From assembly GCA_963932465.1 (NCBI GenBank), contig OZ010794.1, positions 439,953,502 through 440,017,501 on the forward strand: a stretch of DNA of 64,000 nucleotides, read 5' to 3'. The notes under the pieces are model-generated. The model was not told the DNA's origin. It worked only from the letters and a program-made list of their open reading frames with translations, and did no database searches. This document shows, one piece after another, positions 34,441-45,171 of the stretch. The position numbers were made by a program, and so were the translations under genes. Position 1 is the first letter of the stretch, and each line of letters begins with the position of its first letter. This DNA is from Maratus speciosus. Taxonomy: Eukaryota > Arthropoda > Arachnida > Araneae > Salticidae.

Positions 34441-36600
34441 ATATATATGTTTGCAAAACTGAATTTTTTACATTACTTAAAAGAATGTTTACAGGATTTT
34501 ATGTAGCTAAATTAAGTATTAAAAGGTTTATATGATTTTTTAAACCATTCATTTTCCAAAATTTAATGTAATCAATAAAAACTAGTGGTTGCCTTTTTTT
34601 TTTTCTAATGAGATTGCTATATAATTTAAATTCAAAATTATCTTTATTTTGTAAGTAATGGATATATGAAGGCATACGAAACAAACGCCAACTGTATTAT
34701 ACAATGAATATTTTGATATTTTAAAACATTAAATTAGATGAAAAATAAAAATCGTGAAATGCAAATTCTGGTTTGTGTATGAGATTATAATTTTAAATTT
34801 ATAATTAGCTGTATCTTCTAAGTAAAATAATGGATATTTGCAGTTGAGGTTCCTGAAAAGTGTGTTAGAAGATACAAATTTAACATTTTAAAAATATCAA
34901 AATGTAAGAAACATACAACCATGAAATGCAAATTTTGGTTTTTGAAAATATACTATTACAAATTTATGACATATAATTGTATAACTGTTTTTACATTGTG
35001 CATTATATATAGCTCAATAAATATTAAAAAGGTTTATATGATTTATTAAACAATTTGTTTTTTAAAAATGAAACCATAAAAACAGGTGGTCGCTTTTTTT
35101 TAAATTATGAGATTATAATTTTAAATTCATAATTAGCTGCATCTTCTAAGTAAAGTAATGGAGATCTATAGCTATAAGACCTCCAAGTCTGTTAGAAGGT
35201 ACATTTTGATATTTTAAAACTTTAAATTTGTTTAAAACTTAAAACCGTGAAATGCAAATTTTGGTTTTTGAAAATATACCATTACAAAATTATGACACAT
35301 AATTGTATAACTGTTTTTTACATTGCTAAAGCATGTTTAATAATGCATTATATGTAGATCAATAAATATTGAAAAGGTTTATATGATTTATTAAACAATT
35401 CGTTTTTCAAAAACGTATGAAATGCATATAATAAACAGGTGGTCGCTTTTTTAAAAAATTCTATAAGATTATACAATTTTAAATTCATAATTAACTGTAT
35501 CTTCTAAGTAAAGTAATGGAGATCTGCAGTTGGAGGTTTCTGAAAAGTGTGACGCATTTTGATATTTTAAAAATGTTAAATTTGTAAAAAACTTAAAACC
35601 GTGAAAAGCAAGTTTTGGTTTTTTGTGAAAATATACCATTACAAAATTATGACATATAATTGTATAACTGTTTTTACATTGTGCATTATATATAGCTCAA
35701 TAAATTATTAAAAAGGTTTATATAATTTATTAAACAATTTTTTTTTTCAAAAATAAATGAAATCCATATAATAAACAGGTGGTTTTTTTTTTAATTATGA
35801 TATTATAATTTTAAAATCATAATTAGCTGTATCTTCTAAGTAAAGTAATAGAAATTTGTAGCTATTGAAATCTCCAGCTCTGTTTGAAGGTACATTTTGA
35901 TATTTTAAATTTGTTTAAAACTTAAAACCGTGAAATGCAAATTTTGGTTTTTGAAAATATACCTTTACAAAATTATGACACATAATTGTATAACTGTTTT
36001 TACATTGCTAAAGTTTGTTTAATAATGCATTATATATAGCTCAATAAATATTGAAAAGGTTTATATGATTTATTAAACAATTCGTTTTTCAAAAATAAAT
36101 GAAACCCATATAATAAACAGGTGGTCGCTTTTTGTTAAAAATTATATTATAATTTTAAATTCATAATTAGCTATATCTTCTAAGTTAGTTCTTCTAAGTT
36201 CTTCTAAGTTCTGAAGTTAGAGGTTTCTGAAAAGTGTGTTAGAAGATACATTTTGATATTTTTAAAATGTTAAATTTGTAAAAAACTTAAAACCGTGAAA
36301 CACAAATTTTGGTTTTTGAAAATATACTATTACAGAATTATGACATATATCTGTATAACTGTTTTTTACATTGTTGAAGCATGTTTATTAATGCATTATA
36401 TATAGCTCAATAAATATTAAAAACGTTCATATGATTTATTAAACAATTCGTTTTTTAAAAATGAATCCATAAAAACAGGTGGTCACTTTTTGTTAAATTA
36501 TGAGATTATAATTTTAAATTCATAATTAGCTGTATCTATTAAGTAATAGATATCTGCCACTATAGACCATTACAAAATTATGACATATAATTGTAATTAA
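34440..36600 (+). repeat. Satellite-like tandem array, ~340-bp unit, about five copies
   Basis: Recurring landmarks are 'aaacaggtggtcgcttttt' (35081, 35438, 35777, 36115, 36474; spacing 338-359 bp), 'tgaaatgcaaattttggttttt', 'aattgtataactgttttt' and 'tagctgtatcttctaagt'. Units are about 80% A+T. The first, near 34583, is more diverged. No coding potential is seen. A solitary Tigger-like end ('ggcttccactgta') abuts the array near 36640. Confidence 0.8.
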
Positions 36601-36844
36601 CTCGGGTGTGAAACATGTCTCCCAAGAACCACGTTATATCGGGCTTCCACTGTATTTTAAAAATTGTAACTTCATAATACAAATTCTAATTTTGAAATAA
36701 TATTCAAATATAAATTTAGCATAATTTATAGTTTTTTCTTTTAAATTGCTATAGGATTTGCCGTAAAGTGTCAAACCTGCCATCTTAAGAGTACGCTGAT
36801 TTAGTATGCCAGTGTTTCAAACAACAAAAGATTGTCTTTTTGAT

Positions 36845-38960
36845 GTAAGTACATTTTAGTGTTAGTTTTTGTTAATTTTATCTTTCAATAATGTTTTAAT
36901 ACTCGCACACATTGTTTACATAAATGTTTGACACTTTCTGTGTCATTTATTTATTTATTGCTGTAGCTGTGTAATAAGCCAATAGTAGATCTTAATGAGT
37001 GAGAAATATTATTTTACATGCATTTATGAGAGAAAAAAAGAATTTTTTTCAAGTGCAACTTCTGATATTATCGACAATTGCAATATATTTCATAGAAATT
37101 TTAACTTTCAGTTTATTACACAGTGCCAGTTTGAACCATCAATGATATAAAACAAAATTGAAATATCTTTAACAACTGTCTACTTTAAACTGCACATAAA
37201 AAAAAAGTCTTAAAAAATGTAGAATGCTTAAAATTCAAAATATTGCTTGTTTGTACCCTTAAAGATTGAAATGTTGGATAAAAAAGTGTCTGTTACTTAA
37301 ATTATTTCTATTTTCAAGTGTATGAGTAACCTATAGTGTTCAAAAGTAAAAAAATTGAAAGGTTTCTTAAAGCAACTTTATTTTAGTTAATTTCGCCTTT
37401 CAATGATTTAGAATAGTCATACACATAATTTACATAAATCTTTGACACTTTCTGTGTTGCTTTATTCATTTATAGCTGTGAAATAAGTCAAAAGCGGATC
37501 TTAATGTGGAAAAATATTATTTTACATGCATTTATATTTATAAGACAAAAATAAGAATTTTTTCAATAGCTTATCAATGTTTTAACATATTTCATAGAAT
37601 TTTTAACTTTTGGCTTATTACACAGCACAACTTCAAACCATGAAGGATATAAAACAAAATTAAAATACATCTTTAAATAACTGTCTTTAAACTATTTACA
37701 TAAAATAAGAGTAAAATCTTAAAAAATGCAGAAAACTTAAAATTCAAAATATTGCTTGTTTGTACCCTTAATTGATATGTTGGATAAAAAAGTATTACAT
37801 AAATTATTTCTATTTTAAAGTTTATGAATAACCTATAGTGTTCAAAAGTAAATTTTTTTAAAGATTTCTTAAAGAAACTATTTTAGTTAATTTCATCTTT
37901 CAATAATGTAGAATACTCATACACATTGTTTACATAAACATATATGGTACTTTCTGTGTTGTTTTGTATATTTATACAGGGTGTCTACAGAATCTGGAAA
38001 TCAGGGAATCATGTAAAAACCAGGGAGGTTTATCAATCTGGAAATATCAGGGTACTTTGTAAAAATATTCGAAAATCAGGGAAATTTGTCTATATTATGA
38101 AAATATTTGCATATTTACCTTGCAAACGAGATTGATTCGTCTATTTTATGTACCATATTTTTTAACATGCTGATTAGTCTTTCCCAATATTTTTAAAAAG
38201 TTGCGCATGGTATGAGTTTTTGATATTTAATGCAAATTAAGGTGATCAGATGTCCTAATTTTCTGTACATCGTGCTTATATTGAAGGCAATTTACCCATT
38301 TTTCAAAATTTTAAATGATACATTAGCATAACCGGACCAGGTGGCCAGTTTAATCCAATTAGCTATCCCGTCAAATGTAGATAAGTCTTAGAATTGAATA
38401 TTTTTCAGAAAATGAGGAAATTTTCTGGTCACCCTATATCCATTGGCCACTACATGAAGTTGGATTGAATTTTGAGTTCGGATTTATAAAACTGTCAACA
38501 AATACTTAATGAATATTAGGCAATTTTTGTGTTTTTCTCTTGTTTTTTCTCGCAAAGGAGATATTAGCAGGCTGGATAAGTGTGTTATATGAGGAATCGA
38601 CATACATGAAAAAATACGGTATGTGTATTGTTAATAATGGAAATCAGGGAAGTCTGATAAAGATAGTCAGGGAAATCATGGAAAAATCAGGGAATTTTTT
38701 TTAGAATTTCTGTAGACACCCTGTTATAGTTCTGTAATAAGTCAAAAGTGGGTCTTAATGGGTAAAAAACATTATTTTACATGTATTTAGAAGACCTAAA
38801 ATAAGAATTTTTCAAGTGCAAATTCTGATATTGACACAGCATATTTCATAGAACTTTTGAAAATTTAGTGTTGAATCTAGAAAAAAAGTCGCCATTCAAC
38901 AATTTTTAAAAAAGGGCAGAACATTCTTGAAAGTCACTCTTGTACCTTGTTATTTTTTTT
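36845..38960 (+). repeat. Tandem array, ~500-535-bp unit, interrupted
   Basis: Units start near 36845, 37380 and 37875 and share 'caataatg...aatactc', 'gacactttctgtgt', 'aaaatattgcttgtttgtaccctta' and 'aacctatagtgttcaaaagt'. The third unit is split by a transposon (37977-38723), after which its sequence resumes ('ctgtaataagtcaaaagtgg'). Confidence 0.75.
37977..38723. mobile_element. DNA transposon fragment with CAGGGTGTCTACAGAA ends, 747 bp
   Basis: CAGGGTGTCTACAGAA at the left end and TTCTGTAGACACCCTG at the right are perfect inverted ends. TTATA occurs on both sides, matching the interrupted satellite. Subterminal 'tcagggaa' words repeat four or more times at each end. The superfamily is uncertain, because the ~5-bp duplication does not fit hAT's 8 bp. 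There is no transposase. Confidence 0.75.
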
Positions 38961-39354
38961 TCAGTTGATTAGTTTAATTTTATCAATAGTATTTTGTGAT
39001 TTTGCCGCAACTGATTGAATTTCTCGATCTTCCCCCCTCCCTCCCGATACGTAATGTTGACTTTAGGGCCGTGGTTCCCAACTTGGGGGGGGGGAGGGGG
39101 GGATTTGAAATTTGTTACTCACCCGTTCGCCAGACTTGTATAAAACCAAAAACTTTCTGCGCACATAAATATTGGATCAAAAACTTTCTGCAAATTAATT
39201 TAATGTTTAATAAAATAACGTGCTATACATAGCTGCCAACTCTTCCGCTTTTTTCAGAATTCTTCTGAAAAATCGGCATGTTTCCGATTTTACCCACGTA
39301 ATGAGTTTTCTTCTGCTTTTCGTCATTTTCTTCCGATTTTTGGCCTTTTTTTAC

Positions 39355-40060
39355 GTGAGTTTCGTCAAAGGATCGCGGGAAAACCCAAAATTTCGCCGAA
39401 GGTTCACGGGAAAGACGCAAATTTTGTCAGAAGATCGCGTAAAAAACGAGAATTCCCCCAAAAGAGCACGTAAAAACACAAATTTTGTGAAAAGAACGCG
39501 AATTTTGTCAAAAGATCAGGTAAAAAAAAGCACTGTCAAAAGATTGCGTAAAAACACTATTTCCGTGAAAAGATTGCGTAAAAACACTATTTCCGTGAAA
39601 AGATTGCGTAAAAACACTATTTCCGTGAAAAGATTGTGTAAAAACGCGAATTCCGTTGAAGGATCGCGGAAAAAACGCGGTGTTTCGTGAAAAAATCGTA
39701 GAAAAAACCAAATTTCACCGATGGATTGCGGAAAAACCCAAGTTTCGCTGAACGATCGCGGGAAAGATGGGAATTTCGTCAAAAGATTGCGTAAACAATG
39801 TGTAGGGGTGATTTTTGTCCAAATTTTCCAAAAGTTTAAGGCATTGATTTCCGAAAATTAAAAAAAAATCGGCCACCAATTCAGACATTGCAATTTTGAC
39901 ATTTTAGGCCAAAAAAATTTATTTTGTCAATCGTTTGCAGAAAAATTGCCAATTTCGTCAAAGGATCGCGTGGAAAACGCCAATTTTGTCAAAAGATCAT
40001 GAAAAAACGACAAATTTCGGCTGAAGATTGCGAATTTCGTCAAAGGGTCGCGCAAAAAAA
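39355..40060 (+). repeat. Degenerate minisatellite, plus orientation
   Basis: The unit core is 'tttcgtcaaaggatcgcg' plus an A-rich spacer. A locally perfect sub-array of about 36 bp ('aaaacactatttccgtgaaa', 39552-39640) shows recent amplification. Confidence 0.75.
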
Positions 40061-40074
40061 AAACTCATAGCTAG

Positions 40075-40320
40075 TGTCGGAAGTGGACTCCCCCCCCCCC
40101 CCCCCCCCCCTTAGTTGTAACTTTTCAGAAAATTTGCTGTGAATTTCAGAAATTTTTTTTTTACTCAGAATCACCCTAAAAAAAAGAGAGAAATTTAGGA
40201 GTCAGAAGTTTTAAGTGTGTCTTTTAATGTGAAAGGTAGAATCTATGAATATTCAAAAAAAAAAAAAAAAAAAAAAAAAAATAGTAATTTTTAATATATT
40301 TAAGTTATTTTTTTTTTTTC
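40075..40320. repeat. Homopolymer cluster
   Basis: A poly-C run of about 22 bases (40089-40110) and a poly-A run of about 28 bases (40255-40281). Such runs are prone to assembly error. Confidence 0.7.
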
Positions 40321-40839
40321 ATAATATATATTGTGTAATTGCAAATTAGTGAATATTTTATTCGGGTTTCTCTTTGAAATTTGTTTGTTTTTAAATCCTT
40401 ACTGAAAGCGTTATAAAACTTAAAAAATCTTCTGATTTTTCACCAAAATCTTCTGACTTCTTCTGATTTTTTGCCCAAAATCTTCTGAGTTTTACCGAAA
40501 TTTAGTTGGCAAGTATGGCTATATGACTTTGACGGTATGAATTTTAAACAGTAGTTTTAAAATAATTACCATATAATTTAAAAATTAATTAATATTAATT
40601 ACAGAATAATTATGCTGGCTAAAAAAATATTAAAGCTAAAAATCCATGATAAGAAGGGGTGAATTCTTATCAGTTATTTTGTCAATGCATTTAGAAGCAG
40701 ACCAATCCTTAATATTGTGACCTCTTCTCACAAAATGCAATAATGGACATTGCTTCTGAAACAACTGAATGACATTTTGCAAGGAGGGATCCATTCATAA
40801 GTATAAAAATTAAAGAGACCGATGAGTTTTTATTGTGGC

Positions 40840-41740
40840 CCTTTGACGAAATTCTCATTTTTTCCGCGATCATTTGGCAGAATTTTTGTTTTTTCGAGAT
40901 TTTTTGACGACATTTGTGGGTTTTTTTTCCGCAATCCTTTGACAAAATGCACTTGCTTTCTCCTGTCCTTTGGTGAAATTTACATTTTTTCATGATCTTT
41001 TGACGAAAGTCACGTTTTTTACGCGGAGTTTTGACAAAATCGCGCTTTTTTTCGCGATCCTTTGACGAAATTAGTTTTTTTCCGCGGTTCTTTGACGAAA
41101 TTTGCATTTCTCCCTCCCCCCCCCCCCTGATCTTTTGACAAAATTCATGCTTTTTTCCGCTATGCTTTTATGAAATTCGTTTTTTTCCTGCGCTTTTTTG
41201 GACGAAATTTGCTTATTTCTGCGATTCTTTGATGAAATTAGCTTTTTTTTGCGATCCTTTGATGATATTCGGGTTTTTTTTCTGTGACCTTTTGAGGAAA
41301 TTCATGTTTTTTTTTTTTTTTTTTTTTTTTTTTTTCGATCCTTTGGTAAAATGCGCTCTTTTTTTCGCGGCCTTTTTGCGAAATTTGTGTTTCTTTCGCG
41401 ATCCTTTAACGAAATCAGTTTTTTTCGTGATTCTTTTACGAAATTTGCGGGTTTTTTTTTTTCATGATTCTTTGACAAAATTCGCTCTTTTTCCGCTATG
41501 CTTTTACGAAATTAGTTTTTTTCCTGCGCTTCTTCGACGTAATTTGCGTTTTACATACGATTCTTTGACAAAAAGTTTTTTTCCCACAATTCTTTAAAGA
41601 AATTCGCGTTTTTTCTGCGGTCATTTAACGAAATTTGCATTTTTTTTTTCCCCGCCATGCTTTGACAAAATTAGGTATTTTTTCTGCGAACGATTGACGG
41701 AATTAGTTTATCTTCGGCGAACATTTGTTGAAATCCGCAA
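40840..41740 (-). repeat. Degenerate minisatellite, minus orientation
   Basis: About 28 units of 'cgcgatcctttgacgaaatt' with T-rich spacers, the reverse complement of the 39355-40060 unit. Flanking sequence is also mirrored: 'tggccgattttttttt' with 'cagaatcacccc' near 41784-41857 matches 'ggggtgatttttg...atcggccacca' near 39804-39880. The two arrays therefore form a very long inverted pair. Confidence 0.75.
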
Positions 41741-42289
41741 TATATTTCAGTGACTTTTTTTATGTCTGAATTTTCTGACTGGTGGCCGATTTTTTTTTAA
41801 TTTTCGGAACCGAATACCTTAAATTTTCAGAAAATTCAGAACAGAATCACCCCTAGCAAAAAGCAAACAATAAATAAATCGTACATAAAATTGGGGAACA
41901 TTTTTAATTTTTTGGCATTAAAAAAATACAATAACAAAAATTACTTTTTTTTTCTAAAAAATTTTCCGCAAAGTTCTGAATTTTGAAGAAAAAATTCTGC
42001 AAAATTCGGAACTTTGCGGAAAATTTTTCGTGTGTGCGCGTGCGTCTATATTATACAACTCTGCCGTTCGCTATCAGTTTCTTTTGGCATTTTTTTGGTT
42101 GAGATGTTGGGAAGAAAAAATGTTGTAGACAAAAAATAAACAGAATAGAAGCAAATTTTTAAAAATCAGGTTTTTTAATTGAATTAAAAAAATTTTCCCA
42201 ATCGAAAGTTTAAAATAGTTTAACACCAGAATAATTGTATGAATAATCTTTTAAAATGTTTTGACATCTAATCTTAGTATTAAAAATCT

Positions 42290-42391
42290 GGTACTTTTTT
42301 GTTAGCCAGGTGCCAGTGTTACATATATATATGTGTAATGTACATATATTGTATATATATAACACTGGCGCCCGGCTAACCAAAAAGTACC
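42290..42391. mobile_element. 102-bp near-palindromic MITE
   Basis: GGTACTTTTTTGTTAGCCAG pairs with CGGCTAACCAAAAAGTACC around an (AT)n centre. An exact 8-bp duplication AAAAATCT flanks it (42282-42289, 42392-42399). Confidence 0.75.
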
Positions 42392-42972
42392 AAAAATCTT
42401 TATAATTTTTCTGGTTATTTAGGTATTTTATAATATTTGGTAATGCTTTCGATTATTTATTGAATGACCTTTCAACTGCTATTCGCTTTGCTATAAATCA
42501 CATGAAAAATATTTTACACATGAAACTATTTAAAAGTATATTTGATTCTCTTGAGAATATTTAACCTAAACAATATATGAAATATCTAAATGAGGTATTA
42601 ACTTTATAAAATTTATAAATATTAAGTAGCATTAGAAAAGAAAATGGGTAGATAATAAATATGTGTGGCTCTCTCTACTTTAGGCTTCTTGCACAATAAA
42701 TAAATTTATATGACGACATATACATTTTAAATTTTAAAATCAGATGATAATATATGGAAAACAATTCATGATATTGGGAAAAGGAAAACAGAAAAAATGT
42801 TTTCTGATGAGGAATAAATGTATACTTAAAATTGATAAAAATAAGAATCATGAAATGCTTTTGTGTATTGTGTTATCCATAAAATGAAAATTTAGTGTCC
42901 AGAGCTTTTCCACCAATCCTTAAAACATTACAAAAATGAATTATAAAATGATTGAGTGTTATTAGTTTTAAT

Positions 42973-43114
42973 CAGGGCTGCGGAGTTGGTGGGAAAAATG
43001 GATGACTCCGACAATGCAGACCTGCTTGTAAAATGGACAACTCTGACCCCGACAATTTTAACAGACCAAACTCAGACTCTTTCGCTCAAAAATGGGCCGA
43101 ACTCCAGACCCCTG
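42973..43114. mobile_element. hAT MITE, 142 bp (CAGGGCTGCGGAGT ends)
   Basis: CAGGGCTGCGGAGTTGG and the inverted GAACTCCAGACCCCTG are flanked by GTTTTAAT/ATTTTAAT (7 of 8). CAGGGCTG(C/T)GGAGT ends are known from hAT elements in many animals. Confidence 0.75.
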
Positions 43115-43554
43115 ATTTTAATGCTAAATATGTCATTCTTCAGGATATTTTGAGAAGATTCAGAATGTATAATACTTTTCTTTAATTGAGGGATGTTGAA
43201 AAAGTACAATAAATGCCTTTTTGGTGCAAAAGCGAAGATGTATACAAAAAGATTCTCATTCTCAAAGAAGAGTCATTTCATTTATAGAATTATGTTAAAA
43301 ACACATTTGTGACACAAGGTTCGTCTTTTCAACAAGTAAAAAAAAGAAAAATGTGAAATGATTAGTGATTGTAAGGTTCTTATATTGTTCCATCTTGTAA
43401 TAGAGTTCACTTTTTCTGTAATAAGATACATAATTTACAGAGTGACAAGGAGGGGGGGGGGTGGCATGGTTATTTTATTAATGCTCTGGTGGGGCGTGAG
43501 CAGTAAAAGGTTAGGAAACACTGCTCTAGGGCAATATGGCAGGGTGCAGCTCCC

Positions 43555-43695
43555 GTCGGCCCTTATATATAAATTACGTTATGCACCCACTGGCCCTTTT
43601 TAACTGGTGCATGCACGCGGCATCTCTTTTTAACTACTGCATGTGCCCGGCGTCCCTTTTTAATTATTTTATGCACCCAGTTTCTCATGCAGCAA
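43555..43695 (+). repeat. Short tandem repeat, ~36-bp unit, four copies
   Basis: Units of the form 'gcacccggc(g/t)tccctttttaactattgcat' repeat four times with changes. Open frames on both strands (87 and 76 codons) come from the repeat. Confidence 0.7.
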
Positions 43696-44201
43696 TTTTT
43701 GATGCGCCCTTTCAATTCACTTTTTTCTGGTCGCAGAAGGAAAAGACTCACAAAATATCTACTCTTGTCCCCCCCCCCCCTCCCTGTGTACACGTCTAAA
43801 CAAATTAAATTATTTTCACGTATAATTTGAATTTAGATATTTATTAAGCAGTTTAAATAGACCTAAAAGCAGTTCGATGACTGTTACATATTAAACTAGA
43901 TGATTATTGATAAATTCTCGATTATGTAGGTTGTCTCAATTACTTTGGATAATCGAGGTTCTATTGTATATATGTCGTAGGCTAATTGAGAAATAAGGCT
44001 CTTTGCAAAGAGCCGGTCTAATTGGAGAATCGTCGCATAAAATTCTATACATTGCTACATAAAATTCTATAGAATTTTATGTAGCGGGCTAGTGATGATG
44101 TCTGCAGACCAGTAAACTCTGATGTTTACTGGTTCTTTGGACTAGTGACTTTTTTTATCAATTCTACCGCTGTTTATTATTATAGGTATAGTTTTGAATC
44201 T
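43696..44201. other. Intergenic with a Tigger-like end and three perfect or near-perfect palindromes
   Basis: A solitary Tigger-type right end ('ttctcgattatg', 'ggataatcgaggttctattgta') lies at 43915-43970. It is followed by GGCTCTTTGCAAAGAGCC (43997-44014), a 30-bp perfect palindrome at 44055-44084 (CTACATAAAATTCTA and its inverse), and ACCAGTAAAC...GTTTACTGGT (44108-44133). There is no gene. Confidence 0.6.
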
Positions 44202-44209
44202 GAAACAAT

Positions 44210-45163
44210 TAGGGATGCACCAAATGTTTGGTATCCACTCGACCATGTTACCAAATATTCGGCTTGGCCAAATAGCAAACTATTCTGTTTGGCCGAATAA
44301 CGAAATATTCAGCCTAACCGAGTTTTTTAAAAACCTTATACCACTTCTACGTTTAATAGTCAATTTATAAAGATATTCAGAATAATTCGAAACAGAATCA
44401 TATATTTAAATAAAAGATAATGTTTTTACATTATTTATTTGCTGTTTAAGTATTTAAGAAAATTAACCAATCCCGAGGATTTTCATTGGAATTAATTATG
44501 TACAAATTCAAGTTCCTGAATATTGTCCAGTAAATAATCTGTTTCTTGCTAAGATTTTAAGAACATTTACGATCTCTGAAAATGATCGCCCACTCCAGAC
44601 ACCGATCTAGGATGCATTTAAAAACTTCCTTGCTTAATCAAAGGGAGTAGAACAGTTATTCTTGCTGAGTTGCGGCCATATAAAATTTGAATAGATTATA
44701 TTATTTATTTACTTTAGTCTCTTCCTGACAAACAAATAATATATGATCCTGTACAATTTTTCTTCCATTTTTCCACAATTTGTCTTTGATTTTAAAATGA
44801 TTGTTTCAGAATTTAAGAAAATTTTATTCATTTGTTTTAATTCACAGAAGAAGCCATGAAATTTAAAATTTTATTCATTAAAAAAGTTTTATAACTATCC
44901 TCTTCTTAAATAACTCAAAGCAGATTTTTTTTTTTTTTTTTTTTTCAGCATAAAGTTTACTTGAAAAAGCTCTTGATTATCAAAATAAAAGTTTCTGTTT
45001 TAAATATTATGTTATGTAAAATTGTTTTAAAATTTAACATTTTAATGTCTTTAAACTTTGAAATATAAAATTATTCGACAAGCCGAATATTCGGCCTAGC
45101 GGTTACTATTTGGCTAGCCGAATATTCAGTATTCGGCCAAAATCAGTATTCGGTACATCCCTA
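44210..45163 (-). mobile_element. hAT MITE with CCGAATATTCGG-rich ends, copy 3 (954 bp), inverted
   Basis: TAGGGATGCACC and the inverted GGTACATCCCTA are flanked by GAAACAAT/AAAACAAT (7 of 8). The interior is the reverse complement of copy 1 ('cttaaataactcaaagcag', 'cattttaatg', 'cccactccagac'). Confidence 0.85.
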
Positions 45164-45171
45164 AAAACAAT

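Larger units (their letters stand above)
39230..40525. mobile_element. Nested repeat with CATAGCTGCCAACT-like ends
   Basis: CATAGCTGCCAACTCTTCCG near 39231 is mirrored by 'tagttggcaagtatg' near 40505-40519. GCTATA is found on both outer flanks. 'cttctga...' words recur next to both ends. It encloses the plus-strand minisatellite. Boundaries are approximate. Confidence 0.45.
39069..43523. mobile_element. hAT-type element (CAGTGGTTCCCAAC-like ends), 4.46 kb composite
   Basis: The left end CCGTGGTTCCCAAC and the inverted right end GTTAGGAAACACTG resemble Charlie-type hAT ends. Flanks CTTTAGGG (39061-39068) and CTCTAGGG (43524-43531) form an 8-bp duplication with one mismatch. Poly-G tracts follow each end. 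No transposase remains; the interior is minisatellite arrays, homopolymers and nested MITEs. Confidence 0.65.

Noticed and set aside
39220..39690. 156-codon plus-strand open frame rich in Lys/Arg
   Set aside because: It reads straight through the minisatellite; the repeats shift with unit length and the protein is low complexity. Similar frames occur in the other arrays on both strands.
40709..41597. Open frames of 132 and 122 codons on opposite strands
   Set aside because: Both are products of the T-rich/A-rich minisatellite with poly-Phe or poly-Lys stretches.
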